Assembly: GCA_024509875.1 (NCBI GenBank)
Contig: JAMPIV010008526.1
Coordinates: 248,001-312,000 of the forward strand
Direction of reading: 5' to 3'
DNA from: Oreohelix idahoensis
Taxonomy: Eukaryota > Mollusca > Gastropoda > Stylommatophora > Oreohelicidae
Length of the DNA: 64,000 nucleotides
Shown here: positions 22,265-33,784 of the stretch, one piece after another
Position numbering within the stretch: position 1 is the stretch's first letter
How the letters are laid out: each line of letters starts with the position of its first letter
Notes under the pieces: generated by a model
Told to the model about the DNA's origin: nothing
The model's database searches: none
Seen by the model: only the letters and a program-made list of their open reading frames with translations
Made by a program: the position numbers and the translations under genes

Positions 22265-25209
22265 TTAGGTGGAATCATGTGGGCATCTAGATAAGATATC
22301 TGCCATCACATTTTCTGAACCACGGATAGCTCGCACCGAAAAATGAAAAGGCTGAAGAGCAATCGCGTATCGCGTTGATCTTGCGCTCTTCAGATTTTTA
22401 CTCTGAATAGCCGTAAGAGCTTTCTGGTCAGTTTCCACAATGAAATGCGCGCCAAGAAGAAATCTTTGAAGTTTCAGGATTGACCAAACCATAGCCAATA
22501 TTTCACGGTCTAGGACCGAGTAATTCTTCTCTGCGGCATTTAGTTTCCGAGAAATATACATCACAGGATGCAGAATTCCGGAGTACTCTTGCATTAGTGC
22601 TGCTCCAATCCCTGTGGATGAAGCGTCACTACGAAGAATAAATGTCTTATCTTTAGTAGGTAACACTAAAATAGGTGAAGTAGAAAACATAGTTTTAACC
22701 TTATCCAAAGAGGATTGACATTCTTGAGTCCAATGGACTATATTAGGAGACCCTTTCTTTAACAAGGAAGAAAGAGGTGACATGATTGAGGACAGATTCG
22801 GGATGAATCGTCCATAAAATTGTATGAGACCTAAGAGACTTCGCACTTGCTTTTTAGTCTTAGGAATAGAAATGTTAAGTATCTTACTTGTATTATGGTC
22901 CTCTGTTTTTAAGAAACCATGACCAACACGGTGACCTAAGAAAGATATTTCGCTAAAACCAATACAAGCTTTAGATGAGATAAGATTCGACGCATCATGC
23001 GTACGAATGTTGCAGGGGCGTTCATAAGGCCGAAAGGCGTGAAATTCCATTGGAACAGACCCCTTGGTGTCGAAAAAGCAGTAAATGGTTTGGCGTGTTC
23101 GGATAGAGGAACTTGCCAATATCCCTTAGACAAATCAAGTTTAGTGAAGAAATGAGAATTTGATAGTCTAGTAAGTAGCTCTTCTAGTAAAGGCATAGGT
23201 TCAGCATCAAATTTCGTCACTTTGTTCAATTTGCGATAATCAACGCAAAGACGTATGTTATTGTCTTTTTTCCGTACAATAACCATCGGCGAAGAATATG
23301 CTGATGTGGATGGTTCAATTATTTTCAGATCTATCATCTCATCCAACTCTTTCTCAACCTGAGCTTGAAAATGTATCGGGATAGGATACGGTCTGACTCT
23401 TATAGGATTATGGTCAGTAAGTATAATGTCGTGTTCAATGACATCAGTTTGACCAGGGATGTCAGTAAGGACATCCTGAAATTGTTGTCTTTGTTCTCCT
23501 AGAGATAACTCGGGAGAAACCGTAACATCTTTCCATGACTCGTTAGAATGAAGTGGATTCATCGGAAAAGGGAGATTCACATCCGAGAAACTCGTTTCCT
23601 CATCCTGTATTACTGACAGCGATGAGTAATGTCCATGTGGGACTGGAGAATCGTCCGTTGCCTGGTAAACAGGTTGTAAATAATCCGGACGTTCATGGAA
23701 TTCCATGAGCATGTTGATGTGGAAGGTTTTATGCTTCCCGTCAATATCAACGATATAGTCAACATCGGAAACTTTTGATATTACATCGTACGGACCTTTC
23801 CAAGAAATAAGAAGTCTGTTTTCCCTACAATGTAGCAAGACAAATGCTTTGTTACCCGGACAAAGTTGTCGCAAGCATCTCTTCTTATTGGCAAATTGCC
23901 TTGCCTTCTGTTTCGCAAATTCAGAAGAAGCAGTTGCCAATTTGCATGCTTCGATAATCTTGTGTCTAAGTGCAATGACATATTCGTAAGAGGATTTTGT
24001 GTCATCGACAATATTATCAGCAGTTATAAGGTCATGAAGTAATGACATAGGACCTCGCGGTTTCGCACCAAAAACAAGTTCAAAGGGAGAAAATCCTGTA
24101 TGTTCGTTGGCGACCTCTCTGTATGCAAAGAGAGCCGCGGGTAAAACCCTGTCCCAATCCTGAGGATGATCTTCAGTTATCTTACCTAACAAGTTTTTCA
24201 GCGTTCTATTCAGACGTTCTACCATCCCATTAGACATAGGATGATAAATACTACTCAGAGATCTCTCTATCTTAAGAGTCGACATCACTTGAGACATGGT
24301 ATCCGATATGAGTTGGGTACCATGGTCTGATAATATTTCTCCTGGGAATCCCAGACGAGAAAATATGAGCCAAAGAGCATCCGCAATATCGGTAGTAGTT
24401 ATGCTCTTCAGAGGAATAGCCTCTGGCCAACGTGTGCACATATCCACACACGTTAAGATAAATTGGTGTCCTCTAGCAGACTTTGTCTTAAATGGACCAA
24501 TGATGTCTATCGCCATTTTTTGAAATGGTCGAATTGGAATATCTGCAGCCTGAATAGGTGCAGCATGGCGTGGACCTTTGGATTTAACTTCTTGACATAC
24601 CTTACAAGATCGACAATAGATTCGTATGTCGTTGTTCACAAAAGGCCAAAAGAAAGATTCAAGAACTCTAGATTTAGTACGGGAAAAACCCATATGCCCA
24701 GCACACTGTGAATCATGAGCGTGCTGTAAGATTTTAACTCTCAAATTTTTGGGCACAAGAATTTGAAAATGACTGGACTTAGCGGAGTCTTGTACCATAC
24801 GTACAAGTACGCCATTCTTCATCGTAATCCAAGATTTACGATTTGTATCTTTATTTGGATCACCTTTTGTTGCTAACGTGAAGAATTTTTTTAAAGTAGG
24901 ATCATCTTCCTGTTTCTTTATGAATGAGTCACGAGAAATTTCCAAGGGATCACCTTGGTTCTGTGTATCGTTATCTTCAGAAGGTGAACATTGAGGCACG
25001 TTAAGAGCTTGAGCCCTAGTGACTACAGCATTAGCAGTTTGCATATTCCTATTTTCCCAATCAACAATTTGTTGCGGAGTGCATTCTTTCACTCCATGAA
25101 TGCGACCGATTATAAGATCCGCGATCGGATTCGGGAGAAGACATGCGTGTACATGTCCTGAAAAGAAGGGAGTAGCAATGTTGACAATGGCAGTAGAGTA
25201 CTTCTCCAA
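22265..25209 (-). pseudogene. G1 pol: protease end, integrase, reverse transcriptase, RNase H (broken)
   Basis: The first frame (757 residues, 25209-22936) starts with the end of a retropepsin (PNPIADLIIGRIHGV). No DTG active site is visible, so the protease is cut. The integrase follows: H165, H172, C202, C205 zinc-binding (HHCC), then D235 (AIDIIGPF), D295 (LSDHGTQ) and E331 (NGMVERLNRT). Then RT: MIDLKIIEPS, LCVDYRKLN, FFTKLDLSKGYWQV, FTPFGLMNAPATF. A deletion near 22968 removes the catalytic YxDD box and shifts frame. The second frame (to 22265) gives FLGHRVG, the RT thumb/connection (GLIQFYGRFIPN) and RNase H (ILRSDAS, REILAMVWS, VETDQKAL, MADILSR). Integrase before RT is the Gmr1-type order. 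Confidence 0.9.
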
Positions 25210-25541
25210 TGTGCCACCAAATGTCCCCTACTTGGGTTTGAATCATAATATTCATGATCATAATTTAGGGATGAGCCCACTCTCCCGTTGAACAGGTGCT
25301 AAAGTCGTAGATACTGGGCCAGAAGGCGCACCGGAAACCACAGTATCACGCAACTCGCCTTTTTTTCTATGGAGAGTACACCGTCATGATCATAATCATC
25401 ATGCTCATTATAATGAGTGTCTCTGTATTGTTGGCTTTGTTGTTTCCATGAAGGAAAACTTGGGTAGTTCCTATAGTGACTTCCCTTGCGGAAATGTCTA
25501 TAATTATGGCCGCCCGTGTATCGAGGACTGTCAGCCAGATT

Positions 25542-27450
25542 TTAGTTCTTCGGAGAAGAACCCTGATTGGAGTGGTTACCTTGGTTTTGATACTTATTCC
25601 AGCTAACCTTTTTATCAAATTTATTTTGAGCTCCTTGGAATTTGTGTGAGTAATTATTATTGTATTGTGTTGCTGACGCAACTGGCATACCCTCTTTAAT
25701 CTTAGTGTTGCTAAGAGTTACGTCAGGGTGTGCCGTGACGTATTGGTCACAAAGTTCTTGCATTTGTTTTAATGTTTGAGGTTTACGCTCGTGTAAAAAT
25801 TCAAGGAATTGTTTGTTCACAGAGGACATGATCTTGTCTCTGAGCAACAGATCCATAAGAGCTTCATATGTGTTCTCTATTTTGGATAATTCAATCCATC
25901 GTTGAAATGTAAGACGTGCTTTTGCAATGAATTCTGAGAATTCTACCCCTGTCTCAGGTACCATTGTCTTAAACAAAATACGATAACCTTCCTCTGACAG
26001 TTGGTACTTCTTTATTAAGGCTGCCCTGATAACTTCATAATTATCCTTGTCAGCTTCCTCAACCAAACATAAACTCGTCAGAGAATCACCTTTTAGATTC
26101 TCAGACAACTGATTAGCATATTGTGATTTATCCACATTATGAGCTCGACAACACTCGAAAAGCAGCAGCTGGGAGACTTTTTCAGGCCATAAATCGAGGA
26201 TTCCTCAGCAAGAGAGAGGTTGGTAAGAAAACGAAGATGGCTGTATACCGCTCCACCTATGTCCCAGTCTTGACATATGGATGCGAGTCATGGGCAATGA
26301 CTACAACCCATAAAAGCCAGATCCAAACCTCAGAAATGAGGTATCTGAGGAAGGTGGTTGAAGTAACAAGAAGAGACATGGTACGCAACCAGACGATACG
26401 TCAAGGCCTAAAATGCCACCCCCTACAGACCCAAGTAGAACAGTCCCAACTAAGATGGTTTGGCCATGTCTGCAGAATGGGAGAAGATCGGCTACCACGA
26501 CAAGCATGGGAAACAAAGAGCCAAGGATCCAGACCCCGAGGACGACCCAGAGTCCGCTGGGAGGACAACATTAGACAATCTTTGAAGGACCGAGGACTAG
26601 AATGGAACCAGGCCAGGAGGAAGACAGCCGATAGAATAGTCTGGCGCTCTCTCTTCCAAACCTCTACACCTCACGGTAGAAGGGGAACGACTAAGTAAGT
26701 AAGTAAGTATGAGCTCGACAAACGCGTTCAAATCTATCAAGCCAGAATGCTATGTCATCACTGGCAGAGTTGAACGCTGGTACCTTGACCTTGTAAGTAA
26801 AGGGTTTACCATTACCACCAGATGATTGATTAACATTACTCATATTTGTCAATTTCATTTTTTCTAACTCAAATGCTAAAAGTTCTTTCTGATGTTCATG
26901 TTCTCTTATTTCTTTTCTCTCCTCAGATTCTAATCTTTTTTGCTCAGTAGCAGCTTCTCTGTCTAATCTCTTTTGTTCAGTCTCAGCTTCTAATCTTTTT
27001 TGCTCAGTAGCAGCTTGAAGTTTTCTCTCCTCATCAGCAGCTTCTAATTTTTTTTTCCTCAGCAGCAGCTTGAAGTTTTCTATCCTAAGCAGCAGCTTCT
27101 AATTTTTTTTGCTCAGCAGCAGCTTGAAGTTTTCTATCCTCAGCAGCAACTTCTAATTTTTTTTCTTCAATTAGAAGTTTTCTCTCCTCAGCAGCAGCTT
27201 TTCTCTCCTCGGCAGCAGCTTTTTTCTCCTCAGCAGCAGCCTTTTTCTCCTCAGCTTGCATCTGCAATCTGAAATTCTCAGCATCTATCTTCTTTTGTTC
27301 AATTTCTGCTTTCCATATATTCTCATCTTTTTGTTTTTTCTCTTCAAATTTTAATGCAATGGCAAATTGAGCAGATGAATATTCTTCCAATTCTTTACCA
27401 GATTTACCAAGGGTTAACCCTTGCTGGATAAAGTAATCTAAATTAGCCAT
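25542..27450 (-). pseudogene. G1 gag (interrupted)
   Basis: Starts at the ATG at 27450 (MANLDYFIQQGLTLG). A long K/E/A-rich coiled-coil segment follows, built from a degenerate EEKKAAAEERK repeat. It is broken by an in-frame stop near 27084 and an A-run frameshift near 27050. The capsid part begins near 26840 (VPAFNSASDDIAFWLDRFE). It is interrupted by the LINE at 26151-26708 and resumes in frame (SQYANQLSENLKGDSL, then a MVPETGVEFSEFIAK region). This C-terminal capsid region resembles the retroviral/SCAN-like fold expected for Gmr1-like Gags. The tail is Asn/Gln/His-rich, and I see no CCHC knuckle. Confidence 0.82.
26151..26708 (+). mobile_element. LINE family A 3' end inserted in G1 gag
   Basis: Flanked by a perfect 12-bp TSD atgagctcgaca (26139-26150 and 26709-26720). 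The frame (about 185 residues) starts at RKAAAGRLFQAINRG and contains YRSTYVPVLTYGCESW, LRWFGHVCRMGEDRLP, RGRPRVRWEDNIRQS and TPHGRRGTTK, then a (taag)n tail. It is the C-terminal third of the same reverse transcriptase found at 55546-57114, 5'-truncated during target-primed insertion. No catalytic residues are included. Confidence 0.92.
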
Positions 27451-28771
27451 CTTGTCTTATGAAATCAGTAACCTGAAAAAGTAAATAAATTACCTTATCC
27501 CACTTTAATGGGAGACAAGTCTGTACTAAAGACTTGTATACTCACTTTATTTTATTTCACTCTCTTAGTCTTAGTCAAAGACCTTATATGGCTATCTTGT
27601 TTATAATGAAACAAATGATCACTTGAGTACCTGTGGAAAATAATATCTTTCTATCCCAATCAATGTGGGAGACAAGCCTTAAACAGGTCTTGTATACTTC
27701 CTTGTACAGTAATAATAATAATAATAAAGTACTGGCCTGTACTATCATATAAGTGTATTCAAATATACCTCCTATTATTTGTCAACCAAAGACATTAACA
27801 CAGGACAAGCATAAAAGACAATATAAAAACAATTGCAGAAATCAAATTAAATTAAATTAAATATAAGGAACTGAAGTAAGTAAATAATCACAGAATCTGT
27901 GATGATAACTGCAATGGACTAAACAAAACAAATGACGTCACAGAGTATAAACATAAGGGTGTAACGAACTGAATAAAAGGAAAGATGAGACCAACAATTA
28001 TACAAACAAATCAAACAAAAATAAAGAACAGAGAAAATATTACAAAAACAACAATGGGACAAATCACCACAGCTAACAAAAATAGCAACAGATGTTGCAT
28101 GCAAATTTCAATTAAGAAATTTGCTCCCTATGGAACACTAGTACAAGACCAATATTACTCGGTATTTCTTGTGCTAGTCACCTCACCAACCGCCCACGGA
28201 CATGTAAACAACTATACATATACACAAATAACATATAAACATCAATAGCATAAATGCATACATTAATTAATTAGATGTGTTGTGTTTGGAATGTGTTGTA
28301 ATAACTGCCACTTTTAATAAGTTCTTAAATTCTTGAACTAATTTCAATTTTTGATTTATTTTATTACCCTGTTCAAATATTTTTTTGAGCACATAGAAGA
28401 TCCACCGATGAAATCTATGCACTTTTATGTTCCACAACACTGCAACAACAAAACAGTTTATGGCCTTCAATGTTAATATGGTGAACTTTTCACTTGTGTA
28501 GCAATGTCTACTTGACATAAATAAAGTCTGTACCACAACATGTCACAAAGCGCTGATCTGTGAAAGAATGACTACACAACGCTGGCCTAATTACTGCCTG
28601 TACTGCAAAATGTCATCAAGCGCTGACCTATATTCTGTATTCACTTGATAAGACAGGTCATGCTGACTTCGACTGTGTAGTTGTACTGTCAACCTGTCAA
28701 TCCGTGTTTGCGTGTCCTATCTTGCGTCAGGAATGGTCTGGTACAATAAACCCAGGGATCTGGCCTACCAC
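27451..28771 (-). other. G1 leader region between 5' LTR and gag
   Basis: 1.3 kb with no supported coding frame. Contains a short (aat)n microsatellite at about 27712-27726. On the minus strand the first bases after the LTR end are GTGGTAGGCCAGATCCC. TGGTAGGCC could be a primer-binding site, but I could not match it to a specific tRNA. Confidence 0.6.
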
Positions 28772-30218
28772 TGATAAAAGCCGATATAAATGTGATAAAT
28801 GCCACCACAGATAATGTCTGGATGCGGGTGTTATGTTTTAAGTCGTGTACTGGTCATCACTGACGAAGGTCTGCTTTAGATTACCTCTGCACCATTAAAT
28901 CAACCTGTCATGTTGACATTGAGTGGGAGTGTCAAGTAACGCGAATGGTGTACTGGTTCGGTGTAATAGACCACTTGATAATATTTCTCACACACTCTCA
29001 TGCAAGGCAATGACGACTTGAACTGCAGCGGGCATTTCACACCGTTTAATAGAGACGCACACATCAGGACAGCACGGAACATAGTCATAGGAACATGTTG
29101 ACGTATACATCATTAGGCATTTGAACAGTAGATCATATTTCATGCAGCATTCAAATATGATGGAAGATATAAGGAATCATTCAATGTTCTGGCAGCCTAT
29201 GGCCACATCCCCTAACTGACTGAACGCATCAGTGGGTGTGGGTGTGTAAACATACAAAGAGTTCACTGGCCGAACCTTTTCCTTGGCTAAGTTCTCCAGC
29301 GACATATATCAAATATTTATGTAATAAAGTTAAACCACGATAGGGGTTTTCATATTAGTGAGATCTCCATATCACTGTCCGATAATAAGTTGGATATACT
29401 GTTCTCAGGACAGCGATCCATAACGATGACAAGAAAACCATATGGCTGCCTTCCTGAGTTGTGCTCGCTCACCCAGCAGAAGGATAATGATAAGCCAAAG
29501 TTAATTCACAATTTGAATATCAATAATTTCCTAGAATTTCCCTACAGTTCTACATTACGAAGGTTGTTACATGTAGACATCAGCTCTGTTGGGAAACCTG
29601 TCATCTTCAATGGTATATCAACGACCAACGATGTTCGAAACACGATGCATCTAGGCCTAACCACGTAGAGATCATCAAAAGAAAGGGTCTGGTATTACCT
29701 GGAGTCCGAATTAATAACAAAGTGCATGAGGAGAATCTCTGACAAATGGACTCTTGCAGAGACACTAACTTCTCCTGGAAAAACATGCACAAATCACTTT
29801 TCAACCTTGAAAAGGACCAGCCCAAGAAAAACACAGTCAGCCATATCAGGCGGCATTATCGAGACTCACTACGCATGCCTCGAAAAACGAATACCTGCCC
29901 CAGTGTTCAGCACAAAGAATATAGTCCGACCTAAACATACAAAGATATACAATATAAGACTGAATCTTCTTGTACTAGACAAGTAATACATATAAATTCA
30001 GGCCATAAACACATTGAACAAGATCAATCTATTTTCTGGCCCTAACTTATGAGAAATTACATAAATTCGGTATTCATCCGCGAAATCAATATTCAAGGGG
30101 AGATCATCCACATAATGAAAAGCATAAATCAAATCATGGATGATATAACTTTGACTGTAACAAAAGTAATCGCTTTTTCATATCAATTAGTCCGTGCGTC
30201 AAAAATATGTGCGCAACA
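28772..30218 (-). repeat. G1 5' LTR (element orientation)
   Basis: 1447 bp, partner of 20311-21763, differing by scattered substitutions and small indels (for example an extra short block near 29506-29517). Bordered on the right by the TSD TATGT at 30219-30223. Confidence 0.9.
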
Positions 30219-30250
30219 TATGTCATAATTTTTCTAACACTAAAAAGAAG

Positions 30251-30572
30251 AAAATAAAAAATATTTTAAACACACGCTTTTAATGCACTAAAACCCCAAA
30301 AAATTTTTTCAAAGAGTTTATAGCTTGCGGTCAAAACATGTAACATCAAATTGACAAAAAGCGTGGGGCGCTGATTCTGCATGAAATAAACTTCTGCTTT
30401 ATACTTCATGAGACACTTTTGGATAAAATATATGATAAGCGCGTAAGCGCCCCTCGCTTTTTGTCAATTTGTTGTTACATTTTTTGACTGCAAGCTATAA
30501 ACTCGTTGAAAAATTATTTTGGGGTTTTTAGTACATTAAAAGCGTGTGTTTAAAATAAATATTTTTTATTTT
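30251..30572. mobile_element. Foldback MITE
   Basis: Two long inverted arms of about 110-120 bp (aaaataaaaaatattttaaa, cacacgcttttaatgcacta on the left; the reverse complement on the right, ending near 30572) surround a centre of about 90 bp that itself pairs ggggcgct with agcgcccc. No frame. The family is unknown. Confidence 0.8.
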
Positions 30573-31004
30573 AATAGCAGTTTTACGTCGAGAGTCTCGT
30601 TCAAACTAGACACAAAGTCCACCTGATATGATAGGACGCATGTCTAAATATAAAAGATCTTGAGGTCTAGGATTGATCTCTCTGTTTCTCTTACCGTGGG
30701 AATTGCAGAACAAGGACTGTCTGGTAAATGCGGCCAGCAGGTTTGCTCGGTGTATGTTATATCCACTGGTTATTTACCGAGAAGGTAGTACAGTTCCTAC
30801 CTTGAGTGAATATGCATTACCATCAAGGGACTTGACGAAGAAGCTATTAAAGCTGTTATACTAATGCTCTTCTGTCATTACTTTCGGTGGACACTTTTAT
30901 TGTTTCATTATCTACATTTTGTTTTCTTTCTTCTTGCTTAATTAGTCGTTCCTCTTTCACTCAGGGGTGTATAAATTAACTAGAGAAAGTGACATGCTAT
31001 CCTA

Positions 31005-31130
31005 TCGACTGTCTTCATGTTGGCATGGTTCCAGTTCATTCCTTGGTCCTTGAAAGATTGTCTGATATTTTTCCTGCAAGCGAACTTTGGGTCGTCCTGG
31101 CTCTTGGTTTGCAATATTTGTTGTGGAAAT
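31005..31130 (-). pseudogene. LINE family A, short decayed fragment
   Basis: Minus-strand translation gives TKSQDDPK, KNIRQSFKDQGMNWNHA and MKTVD, matching the end of family A (compare 26500-26640). Confidence 0.7.
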
Positions 31131-31210
31131 GTTTTCTTCGCTTTTTCAAAATTTAAGTTGACTAAGGCTTTAAATAATTTTATTTGTATGTTCTCGCAGC
31201 CTATAAAACT

Positions 31211-31288
<78 letters not shown>
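31211..31288. repeat. (TC)n microsatellite
   Basis: About 39 uninterrupted TC dinucleotides. They create an artificial Leu-Ser open frame. Confidence 0.97.
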
Positions 31289-31295
<7 letters not shown>

Positions 31296-31662
31296 CTGTA
31301 TCAATGCTAGAAGAATAATTTTGTTAGTTCTTCACTCGAAAGTAAACACAGAAGGTGTGATGTAAAATTTGAAATGACAGTAAGTCACCAATTTATTGTC
31401 AAATTTATCATCGCGTGTTTTGTTTTCTTTCTGGTCCCTGACACACATTACTTGGCCCCGTGTGGTTCTAGAGGATCTCTAAGGAGACAAAGTAAGAACA
31501 GTACTGCTGATCCCCAGCAGTGGCGTACTACAGCCGGGATGGACTGGTCGCGTCACGGGGACCCCAGCACTGAGTGGGCCCCGGTCAATAGTGGTCGATG
31601 GGAGCCCCGCCTTTACATATATCCTTTTCATTTTCGTTGTTCCTGCGTTTAAACGTCATAAT

Positions 31663-31944
31663 CAGCGTTGCCACTCCTAGGTTGATTCATCTAGATCTAT
31701 GTTTTTCGTGTCCCGTCTATGAGTCATTTTCCTTCATTAGTTGAACAGCGCCACCTAGATCAACATTCGGTTTTTCGCTCAGAGTAGCCCCAAAATAGCT
31801 TAAAGCCCCCCCCCCCCCCCTAAAAAAAACCCCACCTAAAGTAGCCCAAGTCACCCAAAAGTAGTCCAAAAGTCAACATCTAGGTGTTCGTTAAGGTAAA
31901 ATCTAGAGTTTTTTTTTTTTTTTTAAATGAGAGTGGCAACACTG
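31663..31944. mobile_element. hAT-type MITE family M1, copy 1
   Basis: Ends CAGCGTTGCCACTC and GAGTGGCAACACTG form a 14-bp inverted repeat (13/14). The interior (agtagcccaa, ctaggt and polypyrimidine tracts) is shared with 32219-32442 and 47551-47765. An 8-bp TSD is not evident for this copy. Confidence 0.8.
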
Positions 31945-31979
31945 ATTATAACAAGTTGCAGTTTTTGGAGACATAAACG

Positions 31980-32105
31980 GACAGGATAAAGAAGACTTTG
32001 AAACAATCATCAACTAAAGTTATTGGACAGTAGGACCTGGCAGAACTTTGTTGAAGGCCTATACTCCTTCGGGAGCTGATAAAGACCATGATGATAATGA
32101 TGAAG
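31980..32105 (+). pseudogene. LINE family C, 3' tail fragment
   Basis: Reads a FVEGLYSFGS-like end (cagaactttgttgaaggcct) followed by a gat-rich tail at about 32088-32104. It lies between two M1 MITEs. Confidence 0.6.
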
Positions 32106-32218
32106 TAACTAGTTACTTGTTTGTATAAATGTGCCGTATATTTATTATAATTGTTAAATAAGGAGGGCCCCACTTAATTTGTACCCGCTGTTCCTTATAC
32201 TCGGACGCTTGTCGTATT

Positions 32219-32442
32219 CAGCGTTGCCACTCCTAGATAGAGGTTTTTTTTTGGTCCCGTCTAGGTGGCATTTTCCTTCATTGGTTGAAGAACGGCACCA
32301 AGATCAACTTTCGGTTTTTCGCCCAAAATAGCTCAAAAATAGCCCCAAGTCGCCCAAAAGTAGCCCAAAATTCAAAATCTAGGTGTATCTAAATGTTTTG
32401 GTCCAATCTAGGTTTTTTTTTAAATTCTGGGTGGCAACACTG
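32219..32442. mobile_element. hAT-type MITE family M1, copy 2 (perfect TSD)
   Basis: 224 bp with CAG...CTG terminal inverted repeats and a perfect 8-bp TSD gtcgtatt (32211-32218 and 32443-32450), the size made by hAT transposases. No coding sequence. Confidence 0.9.
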
Positions 32443-32589
32443 GTCGTATTCCCATACTCATATAACAAGGTGCGTCCATATAGCGATTGTTATTTCACAA
32501 GTGATCAAGCATGGGTTTCTGGATATGTAATGATCATGTTATATTGAAAGTAGCCAACTCGCATGCGCACTAAAGCACAAACACATATG

Positions 32590-33007
32590 TAAGGCCGGCA
32601 TTTGAGCATTCGGCGCCCGAAAGCGAGTGTTATGTATATGCGTCCTCTACGGCACACTTGTAGCTACGAAGATTAATTTAACTCTACGTGAAAACTAAGT
32701 AAGATTTATAAATAAAACTGCAGATCAACTTTAGATAGTTATTACTTACCAAAATAATTTTAAAAATAAAATTAGGAAAACAACTAAAAACAGAAAGTAA
32801 ACAAAAATGTCGCACTCAGGTTTTCGTGTTTTCTTATAAAAGATTTATATGTGCGCGCTCTGGCCTGGGTAAATAGTGTCACAGCTGATGATCGGAGCAG
32901 TTTCTTCTTGACGAATAAAATAATTCATTTTCTCTTCCACTCTAGTGCCCCTTTCCCTAAGCGTCCCCGGCGGTCGCCTCGGGCGTCCTGCTTTAAGGCC
33001 GGCCCTG
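32590..33007. mobile_element. hAT-type MITE ending GGCCGGCCCTG
   Basis: The right end reads ttaaggccggccctg, a typical hAT CAGGG terminus when reversed. The left end taaggccggc is degenerate. The flanking 8-mers cacatatg (32582-32589) and cgcatatg (33008-33015) agree at 7 of 8 positions. It ends 127 bp before the PRODH start codon. Confidence 0.75.
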
Positions 33008-33066
33008 CGCATATGTAAAAGACAAACATTATTTTCAAAATGTTGAACTTTCTTCTTTCCTTGTAG

Positions 33067-33134
33067 ACGATGGCAGTTGACAACATCAGTATAGAACCTG
33101 ATTTTGACCATTAGCCAGTGCCATAATAAATATA
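33067..33134 (+). promoter_or_regulatory. Putative 5' UTR of PRODH with splice acceptor and upstream ORF
   Basis: A pyrimidine-rich tract ending in ttccttgtag (AG at 33065-33066) looks like a splice acceptor, so the exon may begin at 33067. The leader contains a 14-codon upstream ORF (ATG at 33070, ending TAG before 33116), which could limit translation of the main frame. No transcript evidence is available. Confidence 0.45.
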
Positions 33135-33665
33135 ATGTCTGCTGTACAGAACTGTGCTTCTAGGACACACGTACAATTTTTGCGAGAAATTTTGCAAACT
33201 CGTTCGAAGTCTGTACCGCACAGATTAAGAACAGTAACTCAACAATGGAAATGTTCACCTTCCCAAAGGGGGTATCATATAGTGGGCTCACGTCTGGAAA
33301 GGAAAAAAGAATCTTGTGGAAGATATCCAGAAACATACCGCGTTCTAAACTCAAGTGGTCTTACCAACACGTCAGTGATGGATAGCTTCAAAAGATTGGC
33401 CGTGTGTGTCCGTGTTAAGAGCACGTTCACTAAACCAACAGAAACGCTTGACTCTTCGTCCAACAAGAGAATCTCTGATATTCCTGAATTGGGCGTAACA
33501 ATTGACGAAAACAGCCTTGAACACTCAACACTGCAGCAGACGATTCCAGAAACGTTTGACAACTATCAGGTGGCATATGGAAGGAAGTCGACACTTGAGC
33601 TTCTCCGAGTCCTCAGCTTTTTCTTTTTATGCAGATCTTCATTCGTCACAGATAATGCTGTAAAG
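33135..33665 (+). CDS. PRODH: Proline dehydrogenase, first coding exon (partial gene)
   Basis: 177 codons from the ATG at 33135 to K177, ending in phase 0 at a consensus donor (AAG followed by gtaatt at 33666). The first ~45 residues are rich in Arg/Lys/Ser with a single acidic residue, as expected of a mitochondrial targeting peptide. Residues about 151-176 (FDNYQVAYGRKSTLELLR, then FFFLCRSSFVTDN) match the conserved opening of animal PRODH, the inner-membrane flavoenzyme that oxidises proline to pyrroline-5-carboxylate. The FAD/proline-binding barrel would be encoded by later exons, none of which I find before 64000. Hence either introns are very long or the locus is truncated. The frame reads 26 codons into the intron before stopping, which is not meaningful. 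Confidence 0.72.
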
Positions 33666-33784
33666 GTAATTTTGTGTAAATTTGGTCTTCATCTGTGTGT
33701 CGACATTTGGTTTTTGTTTGTTTGTTTGTTTGTTGATGTGTGCTAAAACTGCCAACAATTCTTCTGCCTCTAAATACATCATAG

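Larger units (their letters stand above)
20311..30218 (-). mobile_element. Complete Gmr1-like Ty3/gypsy LTR retrotransposon G1 (defective)
   Basis: The LTRs are 20311-21763 and 28772-30218 (roughly 98% alike by eye), flanked by a perfect 5-bp TSD TATGT (20306-20310 and 30219-30223). In minus orientation the order is 5' LTR, leader (28771-27451), gag (27450-25542), pol (about 25260-22265), non-coding (22264-21764, including a G18 tract on the minus strand near the polypurine position), 3' LTR. In pol, integrase precedes reverse transcriptase, the arrangement known from Gmr1-like gypsy elements. The copy is dead: LINE insertion in gag, stop and frameshift in gag, incomplete protease, and loss of the RT YxDD box. 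Confidence 0.92.

Noticed and set aside
20311..30218. Retrovirus with an envelope gene
   Set aside because: Between RNase H and the 3' LTR there are only about 500 bp without a frame; no signal or transmembrane protein is seen.
31017..31292. 91-residue frame with a Leu/Ser tail
   Set aside because: Produced by an antisense LINE fragment followed by a (TC)n microsatellite.
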